From NCBI GenBank assembly GCA_022763905.1, contig JALERS010000010.1:1-40963 (forward strand): a stretch of 40,963 nucleotides of DNA. Direction: 5' to 3'. Below are positions 1 to 8,289 of this stretch, in pieces (position 1 is the first letter of the stretch; the number at the start of each line of letters is the position of its first letter). The position numbers and the translations under genes are program-made. The notes under the pieces were generated by a model. That model was not told the origin of the DNA, did not search any database, and saw only the letters and a list, made by a program, of their open reading frames with translations. The stretch is from Prevotellaceae bacterium. Its GTDB lineage: Bacteria > Bacteroidota > Bacteroidia > Bacteroidales > Bacteroidaceae.

Positions 1-171
1 CTACTTTTAATCTCCGTTGCAGCCTGTTCAACTCCTACTACTAAAAAACAATCTAATATTTGTGTCAGTAATACTGCACTTGCTATTGCTTTGATATATT
101 CTTTTGCCATAAAACAAAATTCGTTTTCCCCTCAACTTCTAATTGAATCCCCACTGATTTTCTACTGAGCC
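1..171 (-). mobile_element. Terminal end of an insertion sequence (probable ISAon1/ISL3-type), truncated by the window edge; outer TIR at 146-171
   Basis: 146-171 reads AATCCCCACTGATTTTCTACTGAGCC, identical to 22940-22965 and the inverse of 22362-22387. Minus strand just inside encodes MAKEYIKAIASAVLLTQILDCFLVVGVEQAATEIKS..., resembling the start of the short N-terminal region protein of ISAon1-type transposases (family call from memory). Confidence 0.6.
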
Positions 172-650
172 TGTTTTGTCCCATATTACTACTTCCCGAT
201 GCATAGCAGTTAAGTGATATCTGAGAGTATATTGACTGCTTCCTCTTAGCATCGTCGCTTCTTTTGGAAAGCACCGACGACTCTTTTACTGAGCACCATG
301 AATACTTGGGTCAGTCAATCAACTTCATTTCCCAAAGGATTCATTTCCAGCTTTCTCCGGATTCTTTTTCTCTTCATCAACTGAAATAGCAGACAGCTTG
401 GCAGAATCATACTGAATCAACAGACACCTGCCAACAAGACCCTCCTGTTTTTGTTGACAAAACGGTCATATCGGACATGCTGAATTCGGGTGACTGAGTG
501 GGCCGTGCCAAGATATGTGCTTGCGCTATTTGAGAACCGGTAGCAATGAGATGAAGCCTCTCTTGACTGGCACCCTGCAACAAGAAAGGAAATGCTAGCG
601 GGATTTACTCTACCTGTCACTTCCCGTCCCACTTGAAAATCTGCTGACCC
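172..650 (-). repeat. Copy A of a ~0.5 kb dispersed repeat, inverted relative to 29633-30178, carrying 2 units of a 22-bp tandem repeat
   Basis: The reverse complement (GGTCAGCAGATTTTCAAGTGGGACGGGAAGTGACAGG...CATGTCCGATATGACCGTTTTGTCAACAAAAAC...CAGTTGATGAAGAGAAAAAG...CAGTCAATATACTCTCAGATATCA...GGGACAAAA) aligns along its length with 29633-30178. Confidence 0.85.
253..296 (-). repeat. 22-bp tandem repeat, 2 units
   Basis: Minus strand: GTGCTCAGTAAAAGAGTCGTCG / GTGCTTTCCAAAAGAAGCGACG, followed by degenerate ATGCTAAGAGGAAGCAGTCA. Confidence 0.85.
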
Positions 651-861
651 CCTTTTCAGCAGGTGCCTACTCTTTTGAGCAATGAATCTTAATATGGATA
701 GAGTTGCTCCTTGGGCCAGCAATGAGAGAAGGAATTAGGGTTAAATGCATCTTTCATCGTTTGCTCCTTAGCAGCAGTATATCTACTCACCCTTACCTAC
801 TGTATTGATGCCTCTGAAATCTTCTGGTTCTCTTTCGGACTTATATCCTTTCTAAAAACAA

Positions 862-895
862 CCATCGGGCTGGAGTTTTCGTTCCAGCCCGATGG
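862..895 (-). terminator. Rho-independent terminator of the FAS1 lipoprotein gene
   Basis: Perfect 13-bp stem CCATCGGGCTGGA / TCCAGCCCGATGG followed on the minus strand by GTTGTTTTTAG. Confidence 0.8.
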
Positions 896-932
896 GATGA
901 TTCTGACTTGATGTATGGGTCAGAGAAATATG

Positions 933-3026
933 TTACCAAATATCTTCATTTCTGAGAGCATTGTCGTATACAGTCTTGGGACATAGTTCAAATGCATCTC
1001 CGAATAGGTATGCACTAGGCTCTGTCAGCAAGGTCTTGAAGCGGAAGTAGTAGGTCTTGTCCGGCTCCATATATCCACGGTAAACAATCAGACGGAGAGA
1101 GTTGGCGCGATAACGTAGGGCTTTGGACTCAGGATGAGCTACACCGAAGTAGTTACGACACCATGTCTTGCAGCCTTTCATGTACATATGATTACGCATC
1201 TGAAGGTCGTTCTCAATTGCCAACAAGGAGTCACCGTCGGTACCTGCTACGTTGTCAGCAACTACGTTGGAACCAATACGTGGGTTACCGCCTTCAATAC
1301 GGAAGTCAAAGGGAAGACCCGTAGCTACAAGGTTCTTGGGATTGGTACCAAAGTAACCCTGAGCCAAACCACGCTCTGGAATATTGGATACTAGGTATCT
1401 GATTTCCCATGTACCAGCGAAAGGTACAGGCATCAATTTAAATGTTACATCAAAATTGTTGGAGAAAGCAAACTGGTCACTCTCAATACCGCACCAGCCA
1501 GTATTACCGGCAATAGCAGGTGTACGATAGTCGGTATCACATCCCTCGTTGAGCAGGTTCTCGCAATAAGGATAAGGCTTATAAGGAATATAATAATGGT
1601 AAGCAGACTTCATGTAACCGGTACGCATGTCGTTGCTCATCATTTCGGGGAGATACTGAGCAATATTGTAACGGATACGCTCGTTGAGGACAGCATCGCG
1701 TGTGAAATCCGTATAAAGCATAATTCCGTCAATGGGGAAATAATGGCCGTTTATACAAGAGTTTTCATAAGGCGCATTGAAAGCATTGATAAGAAGACCT
1801 GGATCTACAACCGAAGTTTCTTTCATTGTACCATAGAAGGAGTTGTCATGGTAACTCATACGGTTGATGTGGTACTGGTTGTCTACCGTGTGGGTAATCT
1901 TGAACAAGCGGTTGGGCTTACCCATAGCATGGAAATAGGTCCATATATCCATAGGGAGCTGGTCAGGAAGGTCAGTATTGAAACCTATTTCGCTACCATG
2001 TCTTACAAGTAGGTTGTAAGGCTCCTTGAAGGGTACCAAATGATAAGAAACAAACTGGTTGATAGCATTTTTGCTACTTGTCATATCTGGGTCAGTGGCA
2101 TTAGGATAAGCCTCTGCGCATTTTGTCTTGATGGCTTCCAGAATCTCTCCTTCATTGAGCAATCTACCAGCAGAAAACTGAGGTTCGGGAATGTTCCAAT
2201 CAGCTACGAATACACTGTCGGTCTCAACAAATGCCATGAAACCATAATATCTGTGAGGAGGACAGGTGAATTTAAAGTACTTCTCGTTCTTTTTCTCTTC
2301 AGCGGGAATGTTCTCATATACTTCGTCACGAATAGGACGCAGTGAATCTGCCCAACTGGTCTTTTGGAGTAGAAGGGAGAAGATTCTCAAGTTGGGGACT
2401 TCGTTGATCAAAGCGTCCAAAGTGGCAGTAGAGGGGTCAAGCACTCTGTCAACTACATCCAAATAGCCGTTGGTCAGTTCAATGTCGGGACGGGTAATAT
2501 GGCTCTTTACATTGAGAATAATGGTGAACTTACCACCCTCCAGAGTGTCGAAGTCAACCTGAATATGACGGTCATTCAAAGTGGTTTCACTCGTACTACC
2601 TTTTACCAAAGAAGATGTCAACAAGGCTTTCATGGTACCGTGGTCAATGATACAATTGTGTGTAATCTTGTTGGCCACATCCTCACTCATGGTATCAATA
2701 TCCCATTCTGTAGAACCATAGATGGAGTCAAGGAAAGTCTTCACTGCATCATCGTCGGGAGCAAATACCGTGTAGTTGCCACGGGCGGAAAGTAATGCCT
2801 TGGCGCTACTCTTGGAGTTTTTGGATACTTTGGATTTCTCTAAGATTTTGGAGAACAGAGAAAGACTTGAATCAGCTTCTACAAAGTCGGTAATGGTCTG
2901 TCCCGTAAAAGTGTAGATATCTCCAGTATCTACGGAATCCTTACAGGACATCTGGAATCCCGCCATCAGCAATAGACATGCTGGTAGCATTCTCATCCAC
3001 TTGAATTGTGATAAATTCATTTTCAT
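933..3026 (-). CDS. Fasciclin (FAS1) domain-containing lipoprotein
   Basis: ORF with an internal start MKMNLSQFKWMRMLPACLLLMAGFQMSCKD (lipobox); FAS1-like motif NYTVFAPDDDAVKTFL. Confidence 0.8.
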   Translation of the reverse strand: MKMNLSQFKWMRMLPACLLLMAGFQMSCKDSVDTGDIYTFTGQTITDFVEADSSLSLFSKILEKSKVSKNSKSSAKALLSARGNYTVFAPDDDAVKTFLDSIYGSTEWDIDTMSEDVANKITHNCIIDHGTMKALLTSSLVKGSTSETTLNDRHIQVDFDTLEGGKFTIILNVKSHITRPDIELTNGYLDVVDRVLDPSTATLDALINEVPNLRIFSLLLQKTSWADSLRPIRDEVYENIPAEEKKNEKYFKFTCPPHRYYGFMAFVETDSVFVADWNIPEPQFSAGRLLNEGEILEAIKTKCAEAYPNATDPDMTSSKNAINQFVSYHLVPFKEPYNLLVRHGSEIGFNTDLPDQLPMDIWTYFHAMGKPNRLFKITHTVDNQYHINRMSYHDNSFYGTMKETSVVDPGLLINAFNAPYENSCINGHYFPIDGIMLYTDFTRDAVLNERIRYNIAQYLPEMMSNDMRTGYMKSAYHYYIPYKPYPYCENLLNEGCDTDYRTPAIAGNTGWCGIESDQFAFSNNFDVTFKLMPVPFAGTWEIRYLVSNIPERGLAQGYFGTNPKNLVATGLPFDFRIEGGNPRIGSNVVADNVAGTDGDSLLAIENDLQMRNHMYMKGCKTWCRNYFGVAHPESKALRYRANSLRLIVYRGYMEPDKTYYFRFKTLLTEPSAYLFGDAFELCPKTVYDNALRNEDIW

Positions 3027-3314
3027 GTTGTTATTTTGTTTATTGTTATTTTGGCAAACTGATGTGTCAATTGTGTTGGTGACAAGACATAATCTTTCCT
3101 GCCATATCACGATGTAAAATTACAACATCTTTTTTTGCTCCACAATATTTTTCTCAAAAAAAATGCGCTGAATGTTATATATCTGCGTTTTTAAGGATTT
3201 TTTTGCCGATTTGTCTTTTATGTTCCGATTCAAATGCCTACTTTCGCCCCGAATATTAATTGTCTGATCCTCTGACAAGAAAGAGGGATGACCCTAATAC
3301 TAATTATGACAATC

Positions 3315-4199
3315 ATGAAAAGAATTTGTTTATGGGTCTCTGCCATTGCAATGATCATGGCACTGACAGGATGCATCAGCAAGAAAGAATTTCAGGCTTT
3401 GCAGAATGAAAACAATGCCTTAAAGACAGAAAATGCATCGTTGAAGCAGGATAACGTGAAAACTTTGCTTCAATTGACAGACAGCAAGGCCAATGCCAAG
3501 AATCTGCAGGAAATGCTGGATGCAGAACGCAAACGTAATGCAGAACTTAAGGATGCCTATGCTAATCTCCAGTCATCTCTGGATAAGAGTCTGCTTCAAA
3601 ACTCTCAGGGAAATATCAATATCTCCAAGCTGGTGGATGAAATCAATGCTTCCAACCGTTTCATCAAGCAATTGGTGGAAGCCAAGGACAAGAGTGACTC
3701 TTTGAATATGGTGCTGACCAACAATCTGACCCGTTCGCTGACCAATGCTGAAAAGCAGGAAGTGGATGTACAGGTGCTGAAGGGAGTGGTTTACATTTCA
3801 CTGGCTGACAATATGCTTTACAAGTCGGGCAGTTATGAAATCAATGCCCGTGCTAGTGAGACGTTGAGCAAGATTGCCAAGATTATCAAGGACTACAAGG
3901 ACTATGAGGTTCTCATTGAGGGCAATACGGATGATGTACCCATTGCACGTACCAATATCCGCAATAACTGGGACCTCAGTTGTCTGCGTGCTTCATCTGT
4001 AGTGCAGGCTTTGCAGAATGAATATGGAGTAGATCCCCAGCGTCTGACGGCAGGAGGACGTGGCGAATATAATCCTGTAGCCAGCAATGCAACAGAGCTG
4101 GGCAAGCAGCGCAACCGTCGTACACAGATTATTATTACGCCCAAACTTGACCAGTTCATGGACCTCATAGACGAGGCTCCTGATTCCAATCAGCAATAA
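3315..4199 (+). CDS. OmpA family lipoprotein with N-terminal coiled coil
   Basis: MKRICLWVSAIAMIMALTGC lipobox, long coiled coil, C-terminal OmpA motif EGNTDDVPI...NWDLSCLRASSVVQAL...GRGEYNPVASN...RNRRTQIIITP. Confidence 0.88.
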   Translation: MKRICLWVSAIAMIMALTGCISKKEFQALQNENNALKTENASLKQDNVKTLLQLTDSKANAKNLQEMLDAERKRNAELKDAYANLQSSLDKSLLQNSQGNINISKLVDEINASNRFIKQLVEAKDKSDSLNMVLTNNLTRSLTNAEKQEVDVQVLKGVVYISLADNMLYKSGSYEINARASETLSKIAKIIKDYKDYEVLIEGNTDDVPIARTNIRNNWDLSCLRASSVVQALQNEYGVDPQRLTAGGRGEYNPVASNATELGKQRNRRTQIIITPKLDQFMDLIDEAPDSNQQ

Positions 4200-4489
4200 T
4201 CAAACGGATCGGCCGCTGTATATTAAGGAGAACAGGTATGTGGAAGCGATTTCATATGCCTGTTCTGCTATTTGACCCCTATCGATGTCATTGGATTTTC
4301 TGTTATATTGTCTGTCTGTGTAACAATGGTGACCACTAAAGGGAGTAGGCATTATATATATTTAAATTGATATATGGGAAGAGGAATGCATTTCAAATGT
4401 CTTTAGGGAAAAAGATACAAATGCGTTTGTGTCCTCGGAATTGCAAAAAAAGAAGTAACTTTGTCCATCTTAAAATAATCGAATGCGCT

Positions 4490-5629
4490 ATGTTTAGAAA
4501 ATTGCTTTTATCTTTTATGCTGGTATGTGGCACTTCTGTAGTTGCCCAGACCCGTTGGGTGGATACTCCTTTTGGCCAACTGCCTGCCAAGGTGTATTAT
4601 GCCACAGGTAAACATCATGTACAAGGTGTTGCTGTAGACACCCAAAACAAATGTATCTATTTCTCCTTTACCACCAGTCTTGTCAAGACCGACTACGAAG
4701 GACGTCTGTTGGGGTCGGTAGTAGGTTTGACCTGCCATTTGGGATGTCTTGACCTGGATACAGAAACAGGACTTCTTTATGGCTCTATGGAATACAAGAA
4801 TGATGTTATTGGTCAAGGCATTTCTGGTAAAGATGCGATGGAACGTCCCAATTCTTTCTATGTGGGAATCTTTGACACTCGTCAAATCAATCGGATTGGC
4901 ATACCGGCTACAGACGGTAAAGTGCTGAAAGGTGTCTTCTTGCAAGAAGTGGTAGACATGTATGAAGGTAAGACTGTCAATAAGGGAAAAGAGTGCGAAC
5001 ACATCTATGGATGCAGTGGAATAGACGGAGTGTCGGTAGGACCTCAGTTTGGTAAGCAGGGAGGCAAGAAGGTCATCAATGTGGCTCTAGGTATCTATGG
5101 TGACAACCATCGCAGTGACAATGACTATCAAGTGCTCTTGCAGTATGATCTCGCCCAGTTGTCAGCCCATGCCCAACCCTTTACCTCTTTCCATAGAAGT
5201 GGGCCGACACAAGCTAAAAAGCGTTATTTCGCCTTCACGGGAAATACTACATGGGGTGTACAGAATATGGAGTATGACTCCTTTACAGGATATTGGTTTC
5301 TGGGAGTCTATAAAGGCAAGAAACCGGAATACCCTAATTATGCTCTATTTGCCATTGACGGGAAAAAGCCGGCCCGCAAGCAGGTGTTGCAGGGATTTGA
5401 CAAAAAAGAGAAGGGACTGGTGCTGACCATGGCGGAAGACGGTTTGAAAGACCCTGCTACTGGAATACGTGGATGGAATTTCAGGGCTGATACAGGTATT
5501 GAAAGTCTGGGGAAAGGTTATTTCTATGTTTCGGAGTCAGGAAAGACCCAAGAGAAAGTACAATATTGTAACCTGCGCCTTTACCGCTGGACCGGCAATG
5601 CAGAAAAACCATTTGAAGAAGTTCGTTGA
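4490..5629 (+). CDS. Secreted hypothetical protein, possibly a beta-propeller-like fold
   Basis: Signal peptide MFRKLLLSFMLVCGTSVVAQ; repeated KCIYFSFT / GLLYGSMEY type strands. A TAACTTTG -7 like box lies just upstream at about 4455. Confidence 0.7.
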   Translation: MFRKLLLSFMLVCGTSVVAQTRWVDTPFGQLPAKVYYATGKHHVQGVAVDTQNKCIYFSFTTSLVKTDYEGRLLGSVVGLTCHLGCLDLDTETGLLYGSMEYKNDVIGQGISGKDAMERPNSFYVGIFDTRQINRIGIPATDGKVLKGVFLQEVVDMYEGKTVNKGKECEHIYGCSGIDGVSVGPQFGKQGGKKVINVALGIYGDNHRSDNDYQVLLQYDLAQLSAHAQPFTSFHRSGPTQAKKRYFAFTGNTTWGVQNMEYDSFTGYWFLGVYKGKKPEYPNYALFAIDGKKPARKQVLQGFDKKEKGLVLTMAEDGLKDPATGIRGWNFRADTGIESLGKGYFYVSESGKTQEKVQYCNLRLYRWTGNAEKPFEEVR

Positions 5630-5643
5630 ACAAAGAGTGTCCT

Positions 5644-7425
5644 ATGAAAAGAATCACTATCATTCTATGGGCCATCATGGCCGTAGTTGGTACCTCCGTG
5701 TCTGCCCAAACAGTGTGGTATGACCCTATGCAGGCAGGCGATGAGCCTTATGTGGAAGGCAGAGCATGGAACAAGGAAATAGGGAAGGCCAACTACAGCC
5801 GTCTGCCTGACCGTTTCGAGGGAAAGGTAAGTAAGCATGTATGGACCTTGTCCAAGCATACAGCAGGTATGTCAGTACGCTTCTTTACCACAGCAAAAAA
5901 GATTAAGGTGAGATTCATCAATGTCAATGCCGGCAAGAATTATCCCAATGTGGTATCCTTGAACCATTCAGGAGTGGACCTTTATGCCACTGACGTAGAA
6001 GGCAACACGACATGGGTGCCCAACATGATGAAATATACCTTCAGTGTTAATGGCTCCGACACGGCTCAGTTTGTTTATGATACCCGTGAGATGCCCGTAT
6101 TCAAGCGTCAGGGCATGTATTATGAATTGTATCTGCCTAGTTATAATGGTATAAAATGGTTGTCAGTAGGTGTTGACAAAAACGAAAGGTTTGAGTTTAT
6201 ACGCGGCTCCCAAGAACGTCCGATAGTGGTATATGGTACATCCATAGCTCATGGCGCTTCAGCAAGTCGTCCTGGACTTATCTGGACCACTCTGCTTAAA
6301 CGCCGTTATGACATACCTTTCATTAATTTGGGATTCTCTGGCAGTGCCAAGATGGAGAACATCATGTATGATGCCCTGTCAGAAATAGAGGCAAGAGCCT
6401 ATATCATTGACTGTATCCCCAACTGCGAAGGATTGGACAATAAGGAATTTGCTTCCCGTGTGGAATATGGCATACGCAAGTTGAGAGAAAAGAGCGGGGC
6501 TCCCATCATATTCATGGAAGGCAATGCTATTGCAGGTTCTTCTACCCATCTTCACCGCAACTATTACGAGCAGCATGAGAAGGATTCCATACAGTATGAG
6601 GTATATATGCGAATGAAAGCCTTGGGCTTCAAGAATATGTACTATATCACCCATGAGCAACTTGGGTTTACGGCCGAAGACCTGATAGAGGGTACGCATC
6701 CCAATGATGTAGGTATGCATAAATATGCTGCTGCCTATGCCAAAGTACTTGACCCTCTGCTGATAGGCTCAGATACTATGAAATGCTTCACTCCTTGTAT
6801 CCAGCACCGTGATGGTAGTTATGAGTGGATGACTCGTCACAATGAAATACTTGCACTCAACCATACAATTCAACCTGAGATACTCATGATAGGCAATTCC
6901 ATTACCCATTTCTGGGGAGGAGAACCCCAGTCGCGTTGTAATGGAGGGAAGACTTGGCAACAACTGTTCGGTAAACATCGTGTAGTGAATATGGGTATGG
7001 GCTGGGACCGAGTGGAGAATGTCTACTGGAGGCTTTCCCATGGAGAATTGGAAGGATGCCGTCCTTCCCAGATATGTCTGTTGATAGGTATCAACAACCG
7101 AGCCGATAGTGATGAACGCATTGTCAGTGGTATCTGTGATATAGTAGCTCTTATACGTAAGCGTCAGCCACAGGCCCGTTTGCATGTAGTGGAAATCTAT
7201 CCTTGCAAAGGTAGTGAAGAAAGGGTAAGAGCCATTAATACACTGCTGAGAAGCAAATTGCCTCTGGATGATATGACTGATATCCAGGATGTGTCATCAG
7301 CATTGATACTGGATGACGGAAGTGGCCGTATTGATCCTACCTGCTTTTTGGAAGGTCTTCATCCTAATGAAAAAGGCTATGGAAGATTGGCGCGGCTTTA
7401 TAGGAAATTCTTATTTGGGAAGTAA
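5644..7425 (+). CDS. Secreted protein with two tandem SGNH/GDSL hydrolase domains
   Basis: Signal peptide MKRITIILWAIMAVVGTSVSAQ. Domain 1: VVYGTSIAHGASA and GTHPNDVG. Domain 2: ILMIGNSITHFWGG, CLLIGINNRAD and GLHPNEKGY. Confidence 0.85.
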   Translation: MKRITIILWAIMAVVGTSVSAQTVWYDPMQAGDEPYVEGRAWNKEIGKANYSRLPDRFEGKVSKHVWTLSKHTAGMSVRFFTTAKKIKVRFINVNAGKNYPNVVSLNHSGVDLYATDVEGNTTWVPNMMKYTFSVNGSDTAQFVYDTREMPVFKRQGMYYELYLPSYNGIKWLSVGVDKNERFEFIRGSQERPIVVYGTSIAHGASASRPGLIWTTLLKRRYDIPFINLGFSGSAKMENIMYDALSEIEARAYIIDCIPNCEGLDNKEFASRVEYGIRKLREKSGAPIIFMEGNAIAGSSTHLHRNYYEQHEKDSIQYEVYMRMKALGFKNMYYITHEQLGFTAEDLIEGTHPNDVGMHKYAAAYAKVLDPLLIGSDTMKCFTPCIQHRDGSYEWMTRHNEILALNHTIQPEILMIGNSITHFWGGEPQSRCNGGKTWQQLFGKHRVVNMGMGWDRVENVYWRLSHGELEGCRPSQICLLIGINNRADSDERIVSGICDIVALIRKRQPQARLHVVEIYPCKGSEERVRAINTLLRSKLPLDDMTDIQDVSSALILDDGSGRIDPTCFLEGLHPNEKGYGRLARLYRKFLFGK

Positions 7426-7453
7426 GTAACAACCATCTGTTTTTCCTTCCTTG

Positions 7454-7491
7454 TTATGCCGGAACGAAAAAATATATTCGTTCCGGCATAA
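7454..7491 (+). terminator. Intrinsic terminator-like hairpin after the SGNH gene
   Basis: Perfect 15-bp stem TTATGCCGGAACGAA / TTCGTTCCGGCATAA with an 8-nt loop. Confidence 0.65.
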
Positions 7492-7516
7492 TATCAAAGG
7501 AGGGTATTCGTTATAA

Positions 7517-8266
7517 ATGATGATGAATAGAGTCAGCATGCGAAAGCGAGGACATCAGGGGGGGAGGCATTGGCTCCTTCTGTTTTTCTTTTCATTATTA
7601 TGTACAGGAGTTGGTGCACAGGAGCGCAAACTCCAGTACAGACCTTATGCTGACCTAAGAAATTTCCATTATGGTTTCTATTTGGGACTTCATCAGCAGA
7701 GTCTGCAATTGCCAGGTAATGGATATGTTGATCCCGAAACAGGCAGTCAGTGGATAGTAAGCAATGATCGTTATGACCCAGGGTTTACGGTGGGACTGGT
7801 AGGTGAGTGGCGGCTGTCATCAGCTTGGGCATTCCGTTTGCTTCCTACAATGCATTTTGCCACGAAGCATCTGGTGTTCAGAGATCAGGTAAGTGGGCAG
7901 AAGCAGTATCAAGATGTGAAGTCTACCTATATTTCATTGCCGATGAACATTAAGTTGACCCCGCCTCGCATCAACAACTACCGCCCCTATTTTATAGCGG
8001 GTATCAATCCGATGTACGACCTTACAGTAAAGGATCAGGAGAATATCCTGCTTAAACCATTCAATATGTTCCTTGAATTCGGCTTCGGGTGTGACCGCTA
8101 TTTGCCTTTTTTCAAGTTTATTCCTGAAATCAAATTTTGTTTTGGGTTGGCAGATATCCTGGATAAGGACCGCTCTTCCCTTCGAGATAAAAGCAAGGAA
8201 GTTTTTACTCGTTCGGTCACCAAGGGCAAAACCAATATGATTGTTCTTTCCTTCTACTTTGAATAA
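7517..8266 (+). CDS. porT: PorT-like outer-membrane protein (type IX secretion associated)
   Basis: Signal peptide ...LLLFFFSLLCTGVGAQ, then YADLRNFHYGFYLGLHQQSL; beta-barrel-like, C-terminal aromatic ...VLSFYFE. Confidence 0.7.
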   Translation: MMMNRVSMRKRGHQGGRHWLLLFFFSLLCTGVGAQERKLQYRPYADLRNFHYGFYLGLHQQSLQLPGNGYVDPETGSQWIVSNDRYDPGFTVGLVGEWRLSSAWAFRLLPTMHFATKHLVFRDQVSGQKQYQDVKSTYISLPMNIKLTPPRINNYRPYFIAGINPMYDLTVKDQENILLKPFNMFLEFGFGCDRYLPFFKFIPEIKFCFGLADILDKDRSSLRDKSKEVFTRSVTKGKTNMIVLSFYFE

Positions 8267-8289
8267 ATAGGGAAACAGGTAGCCAGGAT

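Noticed and set aside
417-722. 101-aa minus-strand ORF
   Set aside because: Overlaps the non-coding dispersed repeat copy A; the corresponding frame is interrupted in copy B.
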